DNA of 52,148 nt, from NCBI GenBank assembly GCA_028122735.1, contig JAOHSR010000006.1, forward strand, positions 1 to 52,148. The letters are read 5' to 3'. Shown here piece after piece: positions 34,585 to 42,887 of this stretch. Positions within the stretch are counted from its first letter, which is position 1. Each line of letters begins with the position of its first letter. A program made the translations under genes and the position numbers. Under the pieces are notes generated by a model, which was not told the DNA's origin, did not search any database, and saw nothing but the letters and a program-made list of their open reading frames with translations. The stretch is from Flavobacteriales bacterium. GTDB lineage: Bacteria > Bacteroidota > Bacteroidia > Flavobacteriales > BACL11.

Positions 34585-35782
34585 TTTTATCTAATTCAAA
34601 TATTGTTATTCCAGACCTTAATTTTGGTTCTATATAAGTACTTTTTGGGGGTAATACTAAACAATTATCAGAGATTTCTTTAATGTCATTAAAATTAGTT
34701 GGTTTTAAAATAAAAGCCAAGCTGTTTATAGATTCATTTATAATTCTAAAAATTTCATTATTTGATGTTTTACCACTTATATAATTGATTTCTTTGCTGT
34801 TATCATCCATTTTAAATATTGGTTTTAAAATATTGTTTGATAAAATGGATGTAGGTAAAATAGATAACAAGTCATTATCATAAGTTCCTTTTTTGGGAGT
34901 TAAGCTGTAGGAATTACTTTTTGTTATTAGTAAAATTTCATTTTTAATATCTGAGTTAAATTCTATTTTCCGAACATTTTTGACTACAAAAACTTCGTTT
35001 AGTTTATTTATTAAATCAATCTCATTGATATTAATAGTATTTTTAATAACCCTATTAAAACTAAATACATTTAATTGTTCCTCATCAATAAGCATACTCA
35101 TAAAATAATTTGAATTTTTAGAAGTATTTAATCGAGCTGATGATGCGCTACGGTGATGTCCATCGGCAATATAAAGTGATTTGATAGATTCAAACTTTTT
35201 AGAAATATTTTGAATTTCTTCTTTACTAGAAATTAACCAAAGTTTATGAGATATTTTATCTGATGTTGTAAATTCATATTCTGCTCTCTCTTTTTGTACA
35301 GTGCTGATAATTTTTTGTATTTCTTTGTTTGATTTATATGTTAATAATACTGGGTCTGCATTAAAGCCTGTCAAGCTCAAATATTCTGAAAATAATTTTT
35401 CTCTTTTGCTTATTGTTTTTTCATGTTTTTTTATAGTTCCATCTAAATATTCTTGAGAAGATGTTGCGCCTATAATTCCTGTGTAATTAATATTTTTTTC
35501 GGTTAATTGATAAAGGTAAAATGATGATTTTTTATCTTTTGATATAATTTTATTATTTAAAAATTTTAGATATTTTTCTTTAATTAAATTATAATTTTTT
35601 TTTGTTTGAATTTTCTTGTTTTTTTCAAATTCAGGGTTTATTATTTGTAAGAATGTATAAGGATTGTTTTCAAGTTTATCTTTTAATACTTTTTTGGAAT
35701 AGCTAAGATATGTTCTAGTTGCAAATAAGCCAACTTTATCTCTTGAGGGTCTAACAGCTTTAAAAGGCTTAAAGATTGCCAT
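34574..35782 (-). CDS. DUF1015 domain-containing protein
   Basis: A 402-residue cytoplasmic protein without a solved role in this phylum. The N-terminus IFKPFKAVRPSRDKVG and the motif LYIADGHHRSASSARL (near residue 210) are family hallmarks. The DGHHR segment recalls the ATP/Mg-binding region of ParB/sulfiredoxin-like proteins, some of which (SerK, SbnI) are free serine kinases. The conserved position right after serC-serA in many Bacteroidota suggests a link to serine metabolism, but this is inference. It abuts serA and overlaps the YggS gene. Confidence 0.85.
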   Translation of the reverse strand: MAIFKPFKAVRPSRDKVGLFATRTYLSYSKKVLKDKLENNPYTFLQIINPEFEKNKKIQTKKNYNLIKEKYLKFLNNKIISKDKKSSFYLYQLTEKNINYTGIIGATSSQEYLDGTIKKHEKTISKREKLFSEYLSLTGFNADPVLLTYKSNKEIQKIISTVQKERAEYEFTTSDKISHKLWLISSKEEIQNISKKFESIKSLYIADGHHRSASSARLNTSKNSNYFMSMLIDEEQLNVFSFNRVIKNTININEIDLINKLNEVFVVKNVRKIEFNSDIKNEILLITKSNSYSLTPKKGTYDNDLLSILPTSILSNNILKPIFKMDDNSKEINYISGKTSNNEIFRIINESINSLAFILKPTNFNDIKEISDNCLVLPPKSTYIEPKLRSGITIFELDKNEP

Positions 35783-36742
35783 TTATTTTTTAAAAAATGA
35801 AATTATTTGGTCAGCAAGTTCTATTCCTATTCTGTCTTGAGCTTCATTTGTTGCTGCACCAATATGTGGCGTCATAGAAATAGCATTATGCATTAGTAAA
35901 TGTATGCTGGGGCTTGGTTCATTTTCATAAACATCTAAGCCTGCATATGCTAGTTTTTCTTTATCTAATGCAAACATTAAAGCAGTTTCATCAACCAGAC
36001 CACCTCTAGAGGTATTAATTAGTCCACTTCCATTTTTCATTAAACCAATTTTTTCAGCACTTATAAGAGGTTCATCACCAATTTTTGGAACATGTAACGT
36101 TACAAAATCAGACTGTTTTAATAACTCATCTATTTCAATAGTTTCAATTGTAAATGTTTTTTTATCTCCGTTAAAGAAATTTAGGCTAATGTTTGCTTCA
36201 TTTATAAATTTGTCATGAGCTAGCACTCTCATGCCCAAACCAATAGCTCTTTTAGCTACTTCTTGACCAATTCTTCCAAACCCAATAATTCCAAGTGTTC
36301 TTTTCTGAAGTTCTTTACCTGCTGAATATGACTTTTTTAGACCTTTAAAATTTGTATCACCTTCAATAGGCATTCTTCTATTAGCACTATATAAAAATCT
36401 CACCATACTAAATAGATGTGCAAATACAAGTTCTGCAACTGAAGATGAGGATGCAGCTGGTGTATTGATTACACTTTTACCACTTTCCTTAGCATAATCA
36501 ACATCAATATTATCCATTCCAACACCACCACGTCCAATAATCTTTAAGCTTGGACATTGGTCAATGATATCTTTCCTAATTTTAGTTGCGCTTCTTACTA
36601 AAACAACATCATACTTTTTTTCATTAATTTCACTAATTAATTTTTCTTGAGGAATATTTGTTGTGCTTAAATAAAATCCGTTTGTTTCTAACTTTTCTAT
36701 TCCAGCTTTTGAAATTCCATCATTTGCAAGTATCTTAATCAT
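35783..36742 (-). CDS. serA: D-3-phosphoglycerate dehydrogenase-like D-2-hydroxyacid dehydrogenase
   Basis: First step of serine synthesis: oxidation of 3-phosphoglycerate with NAD. It is a short SerA (about 319 residues) with no C-terminal ACT domain, so feedback inhibition by serine through ACT is not expected. Visible: GRGGVGMDNIDVDYAKESG, the Rossmann motif IIGFGRIGQEVAKRA, TLHVPKIGDEP, NTSRGGLVDETAL (catalytic Arg) and MTPHIGAATNEAQ (catalytic His). The start ATG at 36742 gives an 8-base overlap with serC, and an ATG at 36757 would add KKKI-type residues. The serC partner supports SerA over other D-hydroxyacid dehydrogenases. Confidence 0.92.
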   Translation of the reverse strand: MIKILANDGISKAGIEKLETNGFYLSTTNIPQEKLISEINEKKYDVVLVRSATKIRKDIIDQCPSLKIIGRGGVGMDNIDVDYAKESGKSVINTPAASSSSVAELVFAHLFSMVRFLYSANRRMPIEGDTNFKGLKKSYSAGKELQKRTLGIIGFGRIGQEVAKRAIGLGMRVLAHDKFINEANISLNFFNGDKKTFTIETIEIDELLKQSDFVTLHVPKIGDEPLISAEKIGLMKNGSGLINTSRGGLVDETALMFALDKEKLAYAGLDVYENEPSPSIHLLMHNAISMTPHIGAATNEAQDRIGIELADQIISFFKK

Positions 36743-37808
36743 TATTTTTTTCTTCAAATTTTTTCATCAGTTCTATTAAAAATTCAACGCTTTTTATATG
36801 TAGTGCATTATATAACGATGCCCTGTACCCGCCAACTGATCTATGACCTTTTAGACCATTAATTCCATTTTTATGACAGAGTATGTCAAATTCCTTTGAT
36901 AAATTATTGTTATGTAAATTAAATGTAACATTCATATTTGACCTATCCTCCTTATTAACAATGCCATAGAATAGAGTATTTCTATCTATTTCTTCATATA
37001 ATATTTTAGATTTATTATTATTAATTTTCTCAATATATTCAACTCCACCTTTTTCTTTTAACCACCTTAGAGTTAGCATTGAAACATATATTGGGAATAC
37101 AGGAGGGGTATTAAACATGCTATCTTTATCAATATGAGTTTTGTAATCTAACATTGTTGGGATATCTCTACCAGTTTTACCCAAAATATCATTCTTTATA
37201 ATTACTAAAGTAGTACCAGCTGGACCCATATTTTTTTGTGCTCCTGCATAAATCAATCCGAATTTACTTATATCAATTTTCCTGCTAAAAATATCAGATG
37301 ACATATCACAAACTAAATCTGAACTAGTTTCTGGAAAAGATTTAAATTGAGTTCCGAAAATAGTATTATTCGATGTTAAATGTACATAGTCAAAATCTTC
37401 AGTTATTACAATATTCTCTGGAATATAAGAATAGTTTTTGTCAGAAGAATCTGCAATCACTTTTGTTTCTCCTAAATTTTTTGCTTCTTTTATCGCTTTT
37501 TTTGACCATGTGCCAGTATTTATATAAGCACATATACCATTTTTTGATAACAAATTAAATGGGACCATTAAAAATTCAAGACTTGCTCCACCTTGAAGAA
37601 ATAAAATTGAATAATTATCAGGAACAGCTAATAGTTCTTTGACTAATTGCTTTGCTTCATCCAAAACTTCCACAAATGGTTTACTTCTATGAGAAATTTC
37701 TATTAGCGATAGGTTATCATTATTGAAATTTAAAATTGCTTTTGAAGCCTCTTCTAAAACTTCGTTTGGTAAAATACATGGCCCAGCACTAAAGTTATGT
37801 TTTTTCAT
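36735..37808 (-). CDS. serC: Phosphoserine aminotransferase
   Basis: Makes O-phosphoserine from 3-phosphohydroxypyruvate and glutamate. The N-terminus HNFSAGPCILPNEVLEEASK, ISHRSKPF, LFLQGGASLEFLMVPFNL, the catalytic Lys in YAGAQKNMGPAG, and the C-terminal GLKGHRSVGGYRASLYNAL are all standard. The 357-residue length matches. It is coupled to serA and follows efp by 9 bases. A phosphoserine phosphatase gene is not visible in the window. Confidence 0.97.
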   Translation of the reverse strand: MKKHNFSAGPCILPNEVLEEASKAILNFNNDNLSLIEISHRSKPFVEVLDEAKQLVKELLAVPDNYSILFLQGGASLEFLMVPFNLLSKNGICAYINTGTWSKKAIKEAKNLGETKVIADSSDKNYSYIPENIVITEDFDYVHLTSNNTIFGTQFKSFPETSSDLVCDMSSDIFSRKIDISKFGLIYAGAQKNMGPAGTTLVIIKNDILGKTGRDIPTMLDYKTHIDKDSMFNTPPVFPIYVSMLTLRWLKEKGGVEYIEKINNNKSKILYEEIDRNTLFYGIVNKEDRSNMNVTFNLHNNNLSKEFDILCHKNGINGLKGHRSVGGYRASLYNALHIKSVEFLIELMKKFEEKNND

Positions 37809-37817
37809 TATTTAATA

Positions 37818-38384
37818 TTATTCCTTTACTCTTTCAATATATGCACCTTTTTCTGTATCAATTTTTATTTTATCTCCTTCGTTAATAAATAATGGAACTT
37901 GAATTGAAGCACCAGTTTCTGTTGTTGCTGGTTTAAATGTATTTGTTGCTGTATTGCCTTTTATTCCTGGCTCTGTGTGTTCAATTACAAGTGTAATATG
38001 TGATGGGAGAGAGGCGGATAAAGGTAAACCTTGGTCTGCATGAAATAAAACTTCTACATTCTCACCTTCCTTTAAAAATTTACAATTTTCAATAAACTCT
38101 TTCTGAAGGGTGATTTGCTCATAATTATCTAAATTCATTAAATGATAATCATTTCCTTCTGAATATAAATATTGATATTTTCGGTTTTCTATTCTAATAA
38201 TGTCAATTTTTACTCCGGAAGTAAAAGTGTTTTCTAATAATCGTCCTGTGTTAAGATTTCTTATTTTAGTTCTGACAAAAGCAGGTCCTTTACCTGGCTT
38301 AACATGTTGGAATTTTTCAATTTTCCAGGGATCACCATTAAATTGTATACATAAACCATTTCTAAAATCTGCAGTTGTTGCCAT
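37818..38384 (-). CDS. efp: Elongation factor P
   Basis: Relieves ribosome stalling at polyproline stretches. It is a 188-residue, three-domain (KOW-like plus two OB) protein: FRNGLCIQFNGDPWKIEKFQ, then VKPGKGPAFVRTKIRN, where the Lys in PGKG is the usual modification position, and a C-terminal GDKIKIDTEKGAYIERV. It is embedded between lpxA (5 bases) and serC (9 bases), so expression is probably tied to lipid A synthesis genes. Confidence 0.97.
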   Translation of the reverse strand: MATTADFRNGLCIQFNGDPWKIEKFQHVKPGKGPAFVRTKIRNLNTGRLLENTFTSGVKIDIIRIENRKYQYLYSEGNDYHLMNLDNYEQITLQKEFIENCKFLKEGENVEVLFHADQGLPLSASLPSHITLVIEHTEPGIKGNTATNTFKPATTETGASIQVPLFINEGDKIKIDTEKGAYIERVKE

Positions 38385-38389
38385 ATTTA

Positions 38390-39172
38390 CTATTTTTGAT
38401 TATATCCTCTCATTATTCCTCTTCCTGAATTTCTAACAAAAGATATTATTTCATCTCTAATTTCTGATATCTTAAAATCTATTTCAATTTTATTTATTGC
38501 TTGAGTGTTGTTATTTCCTTTTTGATATAAAATTCTATATATATTTTGAATTTCAGTAATTTCTTCTTCTGAAAATTTTTTTCTTCTTAAACCTATCGAG
38601 TTTATTCCTGTAAAAGATAATGGTTCTCTTCCTGCTTTTACATAGGGTGGAATATCTTTTCTAACCAATGATCCTCCAGAAACCATGCAGTGTTTTCCAA
38701 TTTTTATAAACTGATGTACTGCTGTTAGTCCACCAATAATAGCATTTTCTCCAATTTCAACATGGCCACCTAAAGCAACATTATTAACTATTATTGCGTT
38801 ATTTCCAATTACACAATCGTGGGCAATATGAGCATAGGCCATAATTAGACAGTTATTACCAACTATTGTTTTTCCCGTTGCTTTAGTTCCTCTATTTATT
38901 GTTGCGCATTCTCTTACGATAGTATTATCTCCAATTATTGCTAAAGAGTCCTCTCCATTAAACTTTAAATCTTGTGGAATTGCGGAAATTACAGCGCCAG
39001 GAAAAATTTCGCAATTTTCTCCAATTCTTGCTCCCTCCATAATCGTTACGTTTGACCCTATCCAAGTTCCACTACCTATTTCAACATTTTTTTCGATAGT
39101 AACAAAGGCTTCAACAACAACATTTTTAGCTATCTTAGCTTGAGGGTCAATATATGAAAGAGATCTGTGCAT
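38390..39172 (-). CDS. lpxA: Acyl-[ACP]-UDP-N-acetylglucosamine O-acyltransferase
   Basis: First acylation of lipid A synthesis. The 260-residue left-handed beta-helix has hexapeptide repeats (KNVVVEAFVTIEKNVEIGSG and VIGNNAIIVNNVALGG) and the catalytic His in MAYAHIAHDCVIG. The C-terminal GLRRKKFSEEEI helical region is typical of LpxA. It lies 3 bases after the LpxC-FabZ fusion and precedes efp. Confidence 0.97.
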   Translation of the reverse strand: MHRSLSYIDPQAKIAKNVVVEAFVTIEKNVEIGSGTWIGSNVTIMEGARIGENCEIFPGAVISAIPQDLKFNGEDSLAIIGDNTIVRECATINRGTKATGKTIVGNNCLIMAYAHIAHDCVIGNNAIIVNNVALGGHVEIGENAIIGGLTAVHQFIKIGKHCMVSGGSLVRKDIPPYVKAGREPLSFTGINSIGLRRKKFSEEEITEIQNIYRILYQKGNNNTQAINKIEIDFKISEIRDEIISFVRNSGRGIMRGYNQK

Positions 39173-39175
39173 TAT

Positions 39176-40558
39176 TTATTTTTTAGCAATTTGAGCTAGA
39201 AGGTCAGCTTCAACTACAATTTCACCATTTACAAAGCCCTTTCCATGCATGTGACAAAGTCCTCTTCTAATCGGTGAAATAAGATTTAAGCTAAACACTA
39301 TTACATCTCCCGGAGTTACTTTTTTCTTAAATTTAGCGTTGTCAATTTTCATGAAGAATGTTAAGTAGTCTTCAGGGTTTTCTACTGTACTTAAAATTAA
39401 AACTCCACCAGTTTGTGCCATTGTTTCTAATTGCAAAACACCAGGCATTACAGGTTCTCCAGGAAAATGACCTTTAAAATATTCTTCTTCCTTTTTTACA
39501 TATTTTACTCCAACAATATGTTCTTCACCTAATTCTCTTATTTCATCTATAAAAATGAAAGGTTCTCTGTGAGGGAGAATTTTTTTTATTTGATTTAAAT
39601 CATAATACGGCTTCTCATCAAAATTAATTTCTGGAGCTTTTTTTCTATTGTCTTCAATCATAATTTTACATAATTTTTTAACAAATTCTAAATTACTTTT
39701 GTGTCCTGGTTTGAAACAAGTGATTTTCGCTTGAAGATCAAAACCTAATAGGAATGTGTCTCCAATAAAATCAAGTAATTTGTGTCGTGCAGGTTCATTA
39801 TCAAATCTTAATTTTTTTTTATTTAATAACTTACCTATCTCAAATGTTAAATTTTCTTTTCCAAAATTTTTATTTAAATACTGTTGTATATCATCATCAG
39901 CATGATCGTCAATAATAATAATTGAATTATTGAGATCTCCACCTTTGATTAAGTTACTTTTAATTAAAGGTTCTATTTCACGTAGAAAACTAAACGTTCT
40001 GCATGAAGATATTTCATTTTCAAAGTTATTAATATCTTCTAATTTAGCAATTTGATTTTTTAAAATTTTTTTATCATAATCTAGCTGGATATTTATGCTT
40101 TTTTTTGATGAAGGTTCGACTAGATATGTAGCTCCTGTTTCTTTTATATCTATGAATATTTTTCTTTTTATTTTGAAGAACTTCTTTTTGATTTTCTGAA
40201 TTTTAAAACCAGATTCTTTTAATATTTTAGTGAATGTTTTTGATGAACCATCTAAAATTGGTACTTCAATGTTATTTATTTTAATTAATAGATTATCTAT
40301 TCCAAAAGCAGAAATTGATGCAAGTAAATGCTCTATTGTTTTTACTTCTGCATTACCATCTTTAATATTTGTACTTCTATTTGTTGAATAAACGTTCTTA
40401 AATTTTGCTTCAACAGTTGGCTTGCTTTCAAGATCAACTCTTTGAAAAATAACCCCACTATTTTCTTTGGATGGACATAGAGTTATTGTAGATTTTGCAG
40501 CAGTATGAATTCCAATTCCGCTTACACTAACTTCCTTGGCTATAGTTTTTTGATTCAT
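39176..40558 (-). CDS. lpxC/fabZ: Fused UDP-3-O-acyl-GlcNAc deacetylase / 3-hydroxyacyl-ACP dehydratase
   Basis: Two enzymes in one 460-residue chain, the usual Bacteroidota arrangement. The N-terminal LpxC (about 1-305) has the zinc-binding regions KTIEHLLASISAFGIDN and PARHKLLDFIGDTFLLG. The C-terminal FabZ (about 315-460) has KILPHREPFIFID, with the catalytic His in YFKGHFPGEPVMPG and Glu in VLQLETMAQTGG. It commits precursor to lipid A while supplying hydroxyacyl-ACP chemistry. It abuts lpxD with no gap and precedes lpxA by 3 bases. Confidence 0.97.
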   Translation of the reverse strand: MNQKTIAKEVSVSGIGIHTAAKSTITLCPSKENSGVIFQRVDLESKPTVEAKFKNVYSTNRSTNIKDGNAEVKTIEHLLASISAFGIDNLLIKINNIEVPILDGSSKTFTKILKESGFKIQKIKKKFFKIKRKIFIDIKETGATYLVEPSSKKSINIQLDYDKKILKNQIAKLEDINNFENEISSCRTFSFLREIEPLIKSNLIKGGDLNNSIIIIDDHADDDIQQYLNKNFGKENLTFEIGKLLNKKKLRFDNEPARHKLLDFIGDTFLLGFDLQAKITCFKPGHKSNLEFVKKLCKIMIEDNRKKAPEINFDEKPYYDLNQIKKILPHREPFIFIDEIRELGEEHIVGVKYVKKEEEYFKGHFPGEPVMPGVLQLETMAQTGGVLILSTVENPEDYLTFFMKIDNAKFKKKVTPGDVIVFSLNLISPIRRGLCHMHGKGFVNGEIVVEADLLAQIAKK

Positions 40559-41578
40559 TTACTTACTTAAATCTTTTTTTAATTTATTAAACTCTTCAGC
40601 TAATTTTGGTAATCTTTTAAAATGGATGTATGATCTTTGAAAATCTTGCTTGTTAAATGCATAGATTCCTTGAACAGTCTGATTATCTTTAATATTTCCA
40701 CCAATTCCACTATTTCCTGCTATTCTAACATTATCACCAATTTTAATGTGTCCCGTGATAGCACACTGGCCGCCAATCAAACAGTTTTTACCAATTTTAG
40801 TTGATCCTGCAACAGCAGTTAGTCCCGCAATTGCAGTGTTTTCTCCAATTTCAACATTGTGTCCAATTTGTATTTGATTGTCAAGCTTCACACCTTTATT
40901 AATAATTGTTGATCCTAGTGTAGCTTTATCGATTGTTGTATTAGAACCTATTTCAACATCTTTCATTGTTATTACATTTCCTAAATGTTGAATTTTATTT
41001 AAATTGTTTTCACTTGGTGCAAATCCAAAACCATCTGATCCAATAATTGCCCCAGAGTGAATAATATTATTTTCTCCAATTTCAACATCGTCTTTTATGC
41101 TTACTAAAGAATAAATAGTTGAATTTTTCTTTATTGTTACATTATTTCCAATAACACAATTATTATAAATCTTAACATTTTCTTCAATTATACAATTTTC
41201 ACCAATAATTGAGAAGTGGCCAATATGTGTGTTTTTAGAAATATTAGATGTTGTTCCAATTACAGAATTAACTGAATGAGTATTTTTAGTTTTTACACTA
41301 TTTTTTATGTAATTACTTAATTTAGCTAATGCCAGGTATGAGTCATTAACAGTAATAATAGTAATGTCTAATTCCTTATCTATTTTTAAACTATCATTTA
41401 CTATTATACAAGATGCATTGGAAGTGTATAGGAATTTTTCATACTTTGAGTTAGAAATAAAGCAGATGTCACCTTTTTTTGAGTTTTCAATATTAGCTAT
41501 TCTACAGATTGTGATTTCTGAGTCTCCTATGATTTTTCCATTAATAATTTTTGAAATTTCTTCAATATTAAGTTTCAT
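40559..41578 (-). CDS. lpxD: UDP-3-O-(3-hydroxyacyl)glucosamine N-acyltransferase
   Basis: Adds the second hydroxyacyl chain in lipid A synthesis. An N-terminal uridine-binding domain (about 1-100: DICFISNSKYEKFL) precedes a left-handed beta-helix with dozens of hexapeptide-type repeats. The catalytic His lies in KLDNQIQIGHNVEIGENT, followed by GQCAITGHIKIG, and the C-terminal KLAEEFNKLKKDLS helix is present. The length of 339 is standard. It lies 18 bases after the HD-domain gene and abuts the fused lpxC-fabZ. Confidence 0.97.
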   Translation of the reverse strand: MKLNIEEISKIINGKIIGDSEITICRIANIENSKKGDICFISNSKYEKFLYTSNASCIIVNDSLKIDKELDITIITVNDSYLALAKLSNYIKNSVKTKNTHSVNSVIGTTSNISKNTHIGHFSIIGENCIIEENVKIYNNCVIGNNVTIKKNSTIYSLVSIKDDVEIGENNIIHSGAIIGSDGFGFAPSENNLNKIQHLGNVITMKDVEIGSNTTIDKATLGSTIINKGVKLDNQIQIGHNVEIGENTAIAGLTAVAGSTKIGKNCLIGGQCAITGHIKIGDNVRIAGNSGIGGNIKDNQTVQGIYAFNKQDFQRSYIHFKRLPKLAEEFNKLKKDLSK

Positions 41579-41596
41579 TATACAAATTTAACATCT

Positions 41597-42838
41597 TTAT
41601 TCAACTAAGTATTCTGAAGGATAACACAAAAAATATTTATTTATTGTTTTGGCAAGAACTTTTAAATTAAACTGATCTGATGAATATGATAAGTCTTTTA
41701 TATTTCCGTCTTTGAAAAGTATTTTAATATTTGACTCATGTATTGAATATAGGCTATTACTAACTTTGTCAGAAAAAATAAAATACTTTGACTCGTTTAA
41801 ATTAATATTTTCTTTTTTCATCATATTTAATCTATATTTTGAAATTATTTTTTTGTTAAATTTTGTTTTTTGAATTTTAATTTTTAAGATATCTCTATCT
41901 AAAATCTTCTGCGATAAATTTGATAATACAAAATCTTCATTTTTAATCCAGTATTTTAAACAAGCATAAATCTCATAATCATCTAGTCTTGAAAAATTTT
42001 CTAATATTGAGTCGTCTTTTATAAATTCATCAAATGAGAAACTATTTTCAAAAAATCTTTTTAAATCTGGTGATAGATATATTTTTTTAGAATTTTCATG
42101 AATATATTTTGCTCTATTTAAAATTTGAATTAACATATTTTCTGCTGATAAAACAGTTTTATGTAAATATACTTGCCAGTACATTAGTCTTCTAGCAATT
42201 ATAAATTTTTCAATTGAATAAATTCCTTTTTCTTCGATAACTAATTTGTCATCTTTAATATCAAGCATACTTATAATTCTATCAACACCAATATTTCCTT
42301 CAGTTACACCAGTGAAAAAACTATCTCTTTTCAAATAATCTAATCTGTCCATGTCGAGTTGAGAAGAAACTAATTGATTTAAAAATTTTCTTTCATATTT
42401 ATTTTCAAATATTTTAATGGCTAAAGATAATTTTCCATTGAACTCTTCGTTTAGTTTATGCATGTAGATTAAGGTTAGCTGTTCGTGACTAATGTCTCTT
42501 ACTATAGTTCTTTCTAATGCATGAGAAAATGGGCAATGGCCAATATCGTGAAGTAATATTGCAATTTTTACACCTTCTTTCTCCTGCTTGCTTATTTTAT
42601 GTCCTTTATTTTCTAATTGATTAAGAGCTTTGTTCATTAGGTGAAGAGATCCAATAGCATGTTGAAACCTTGTGTGTTGTGCTCCTGGATAGACTAAATA
42701 TGAAAGACCAAGTTGGGATATTCTTCTTAATCTCTGAAAATATTTGTGATTAATAAGATCATTTATTATACCTTTATCTACTTCTATGAATCCATAAATT
42801 GGGTCATTTATAATTTTTGCTCTTTTTTTAGAATGCAT
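41597..42838 (-). CDS. HD-domain phosphohydrolase, dGTPase/SAMHD1-like
   Basis: A 413-residue HD-domain protein of the COG1078 group. The N-terminal part has DPIYGFIEVDKGI, YFQRLRRISQLGLSYLVYPGA, TRFQHAIGSLHLM and the metal-binding HD motif in ILLHDIGHCPFSHALE. These features define SAMHD1-like dNTP hydrolases, although substrates are not fixed in bacterial members. A further conserved QLDMDRLDYLKRDSFFTGVTEG segment supports the family. The gene is the first of the minus-strand lpx run and lies back to back with porX (49-base gap). Confidence 0.9.
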   Translation of the reverse strand: MHSKKRAKIINDPIYGFIEVDKGIINDLINHKYFQRLRRISQLGLSYLVYPGAQHTRFQHAIGSLHLMNKALNQLENKGHKISKQEKEGVKIAILLHDIGHCPFSHALERTIVRDISHEQLTLIYMHKLNEEFNGKLSLAIKIFENKYERKFLNQLVSSQLDMDRLDYLKRDSFFTGVTEGNIGVDRIISMLDIKDDKLVIEEKGIYSIEKFIIARRLMYWQVYLHKTVLSAENMLIQILNRAKYIHENSKKIYLSPDLKRFFENSFSFDEFIKDDSILENFSRLDDYEIYACLKYWIKNEDFVLSNLSQKILDRDILKIKIQKTKFNKKIISKYRLNMMKKENINLNESKYFIFSDKVSNSLYSIHESNIKILFKDGNIKDLSYSSDQFNLKVLAKTINKYFLCYPSEYLVE

Positions 42839-42887
42839 AATCTAAAATAGATGTTTTTTTTTAATTTTTGTAAAAATAAATTTTATT

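Noticed and set aside
41583-41590. TAAATTTG box just upstream of lpxD on the minus strand
   Set aside because: It is 5 bases before the ATG, so transcription would start at or inside the gene. The close spacing to the HD gene suggests cotranscription.
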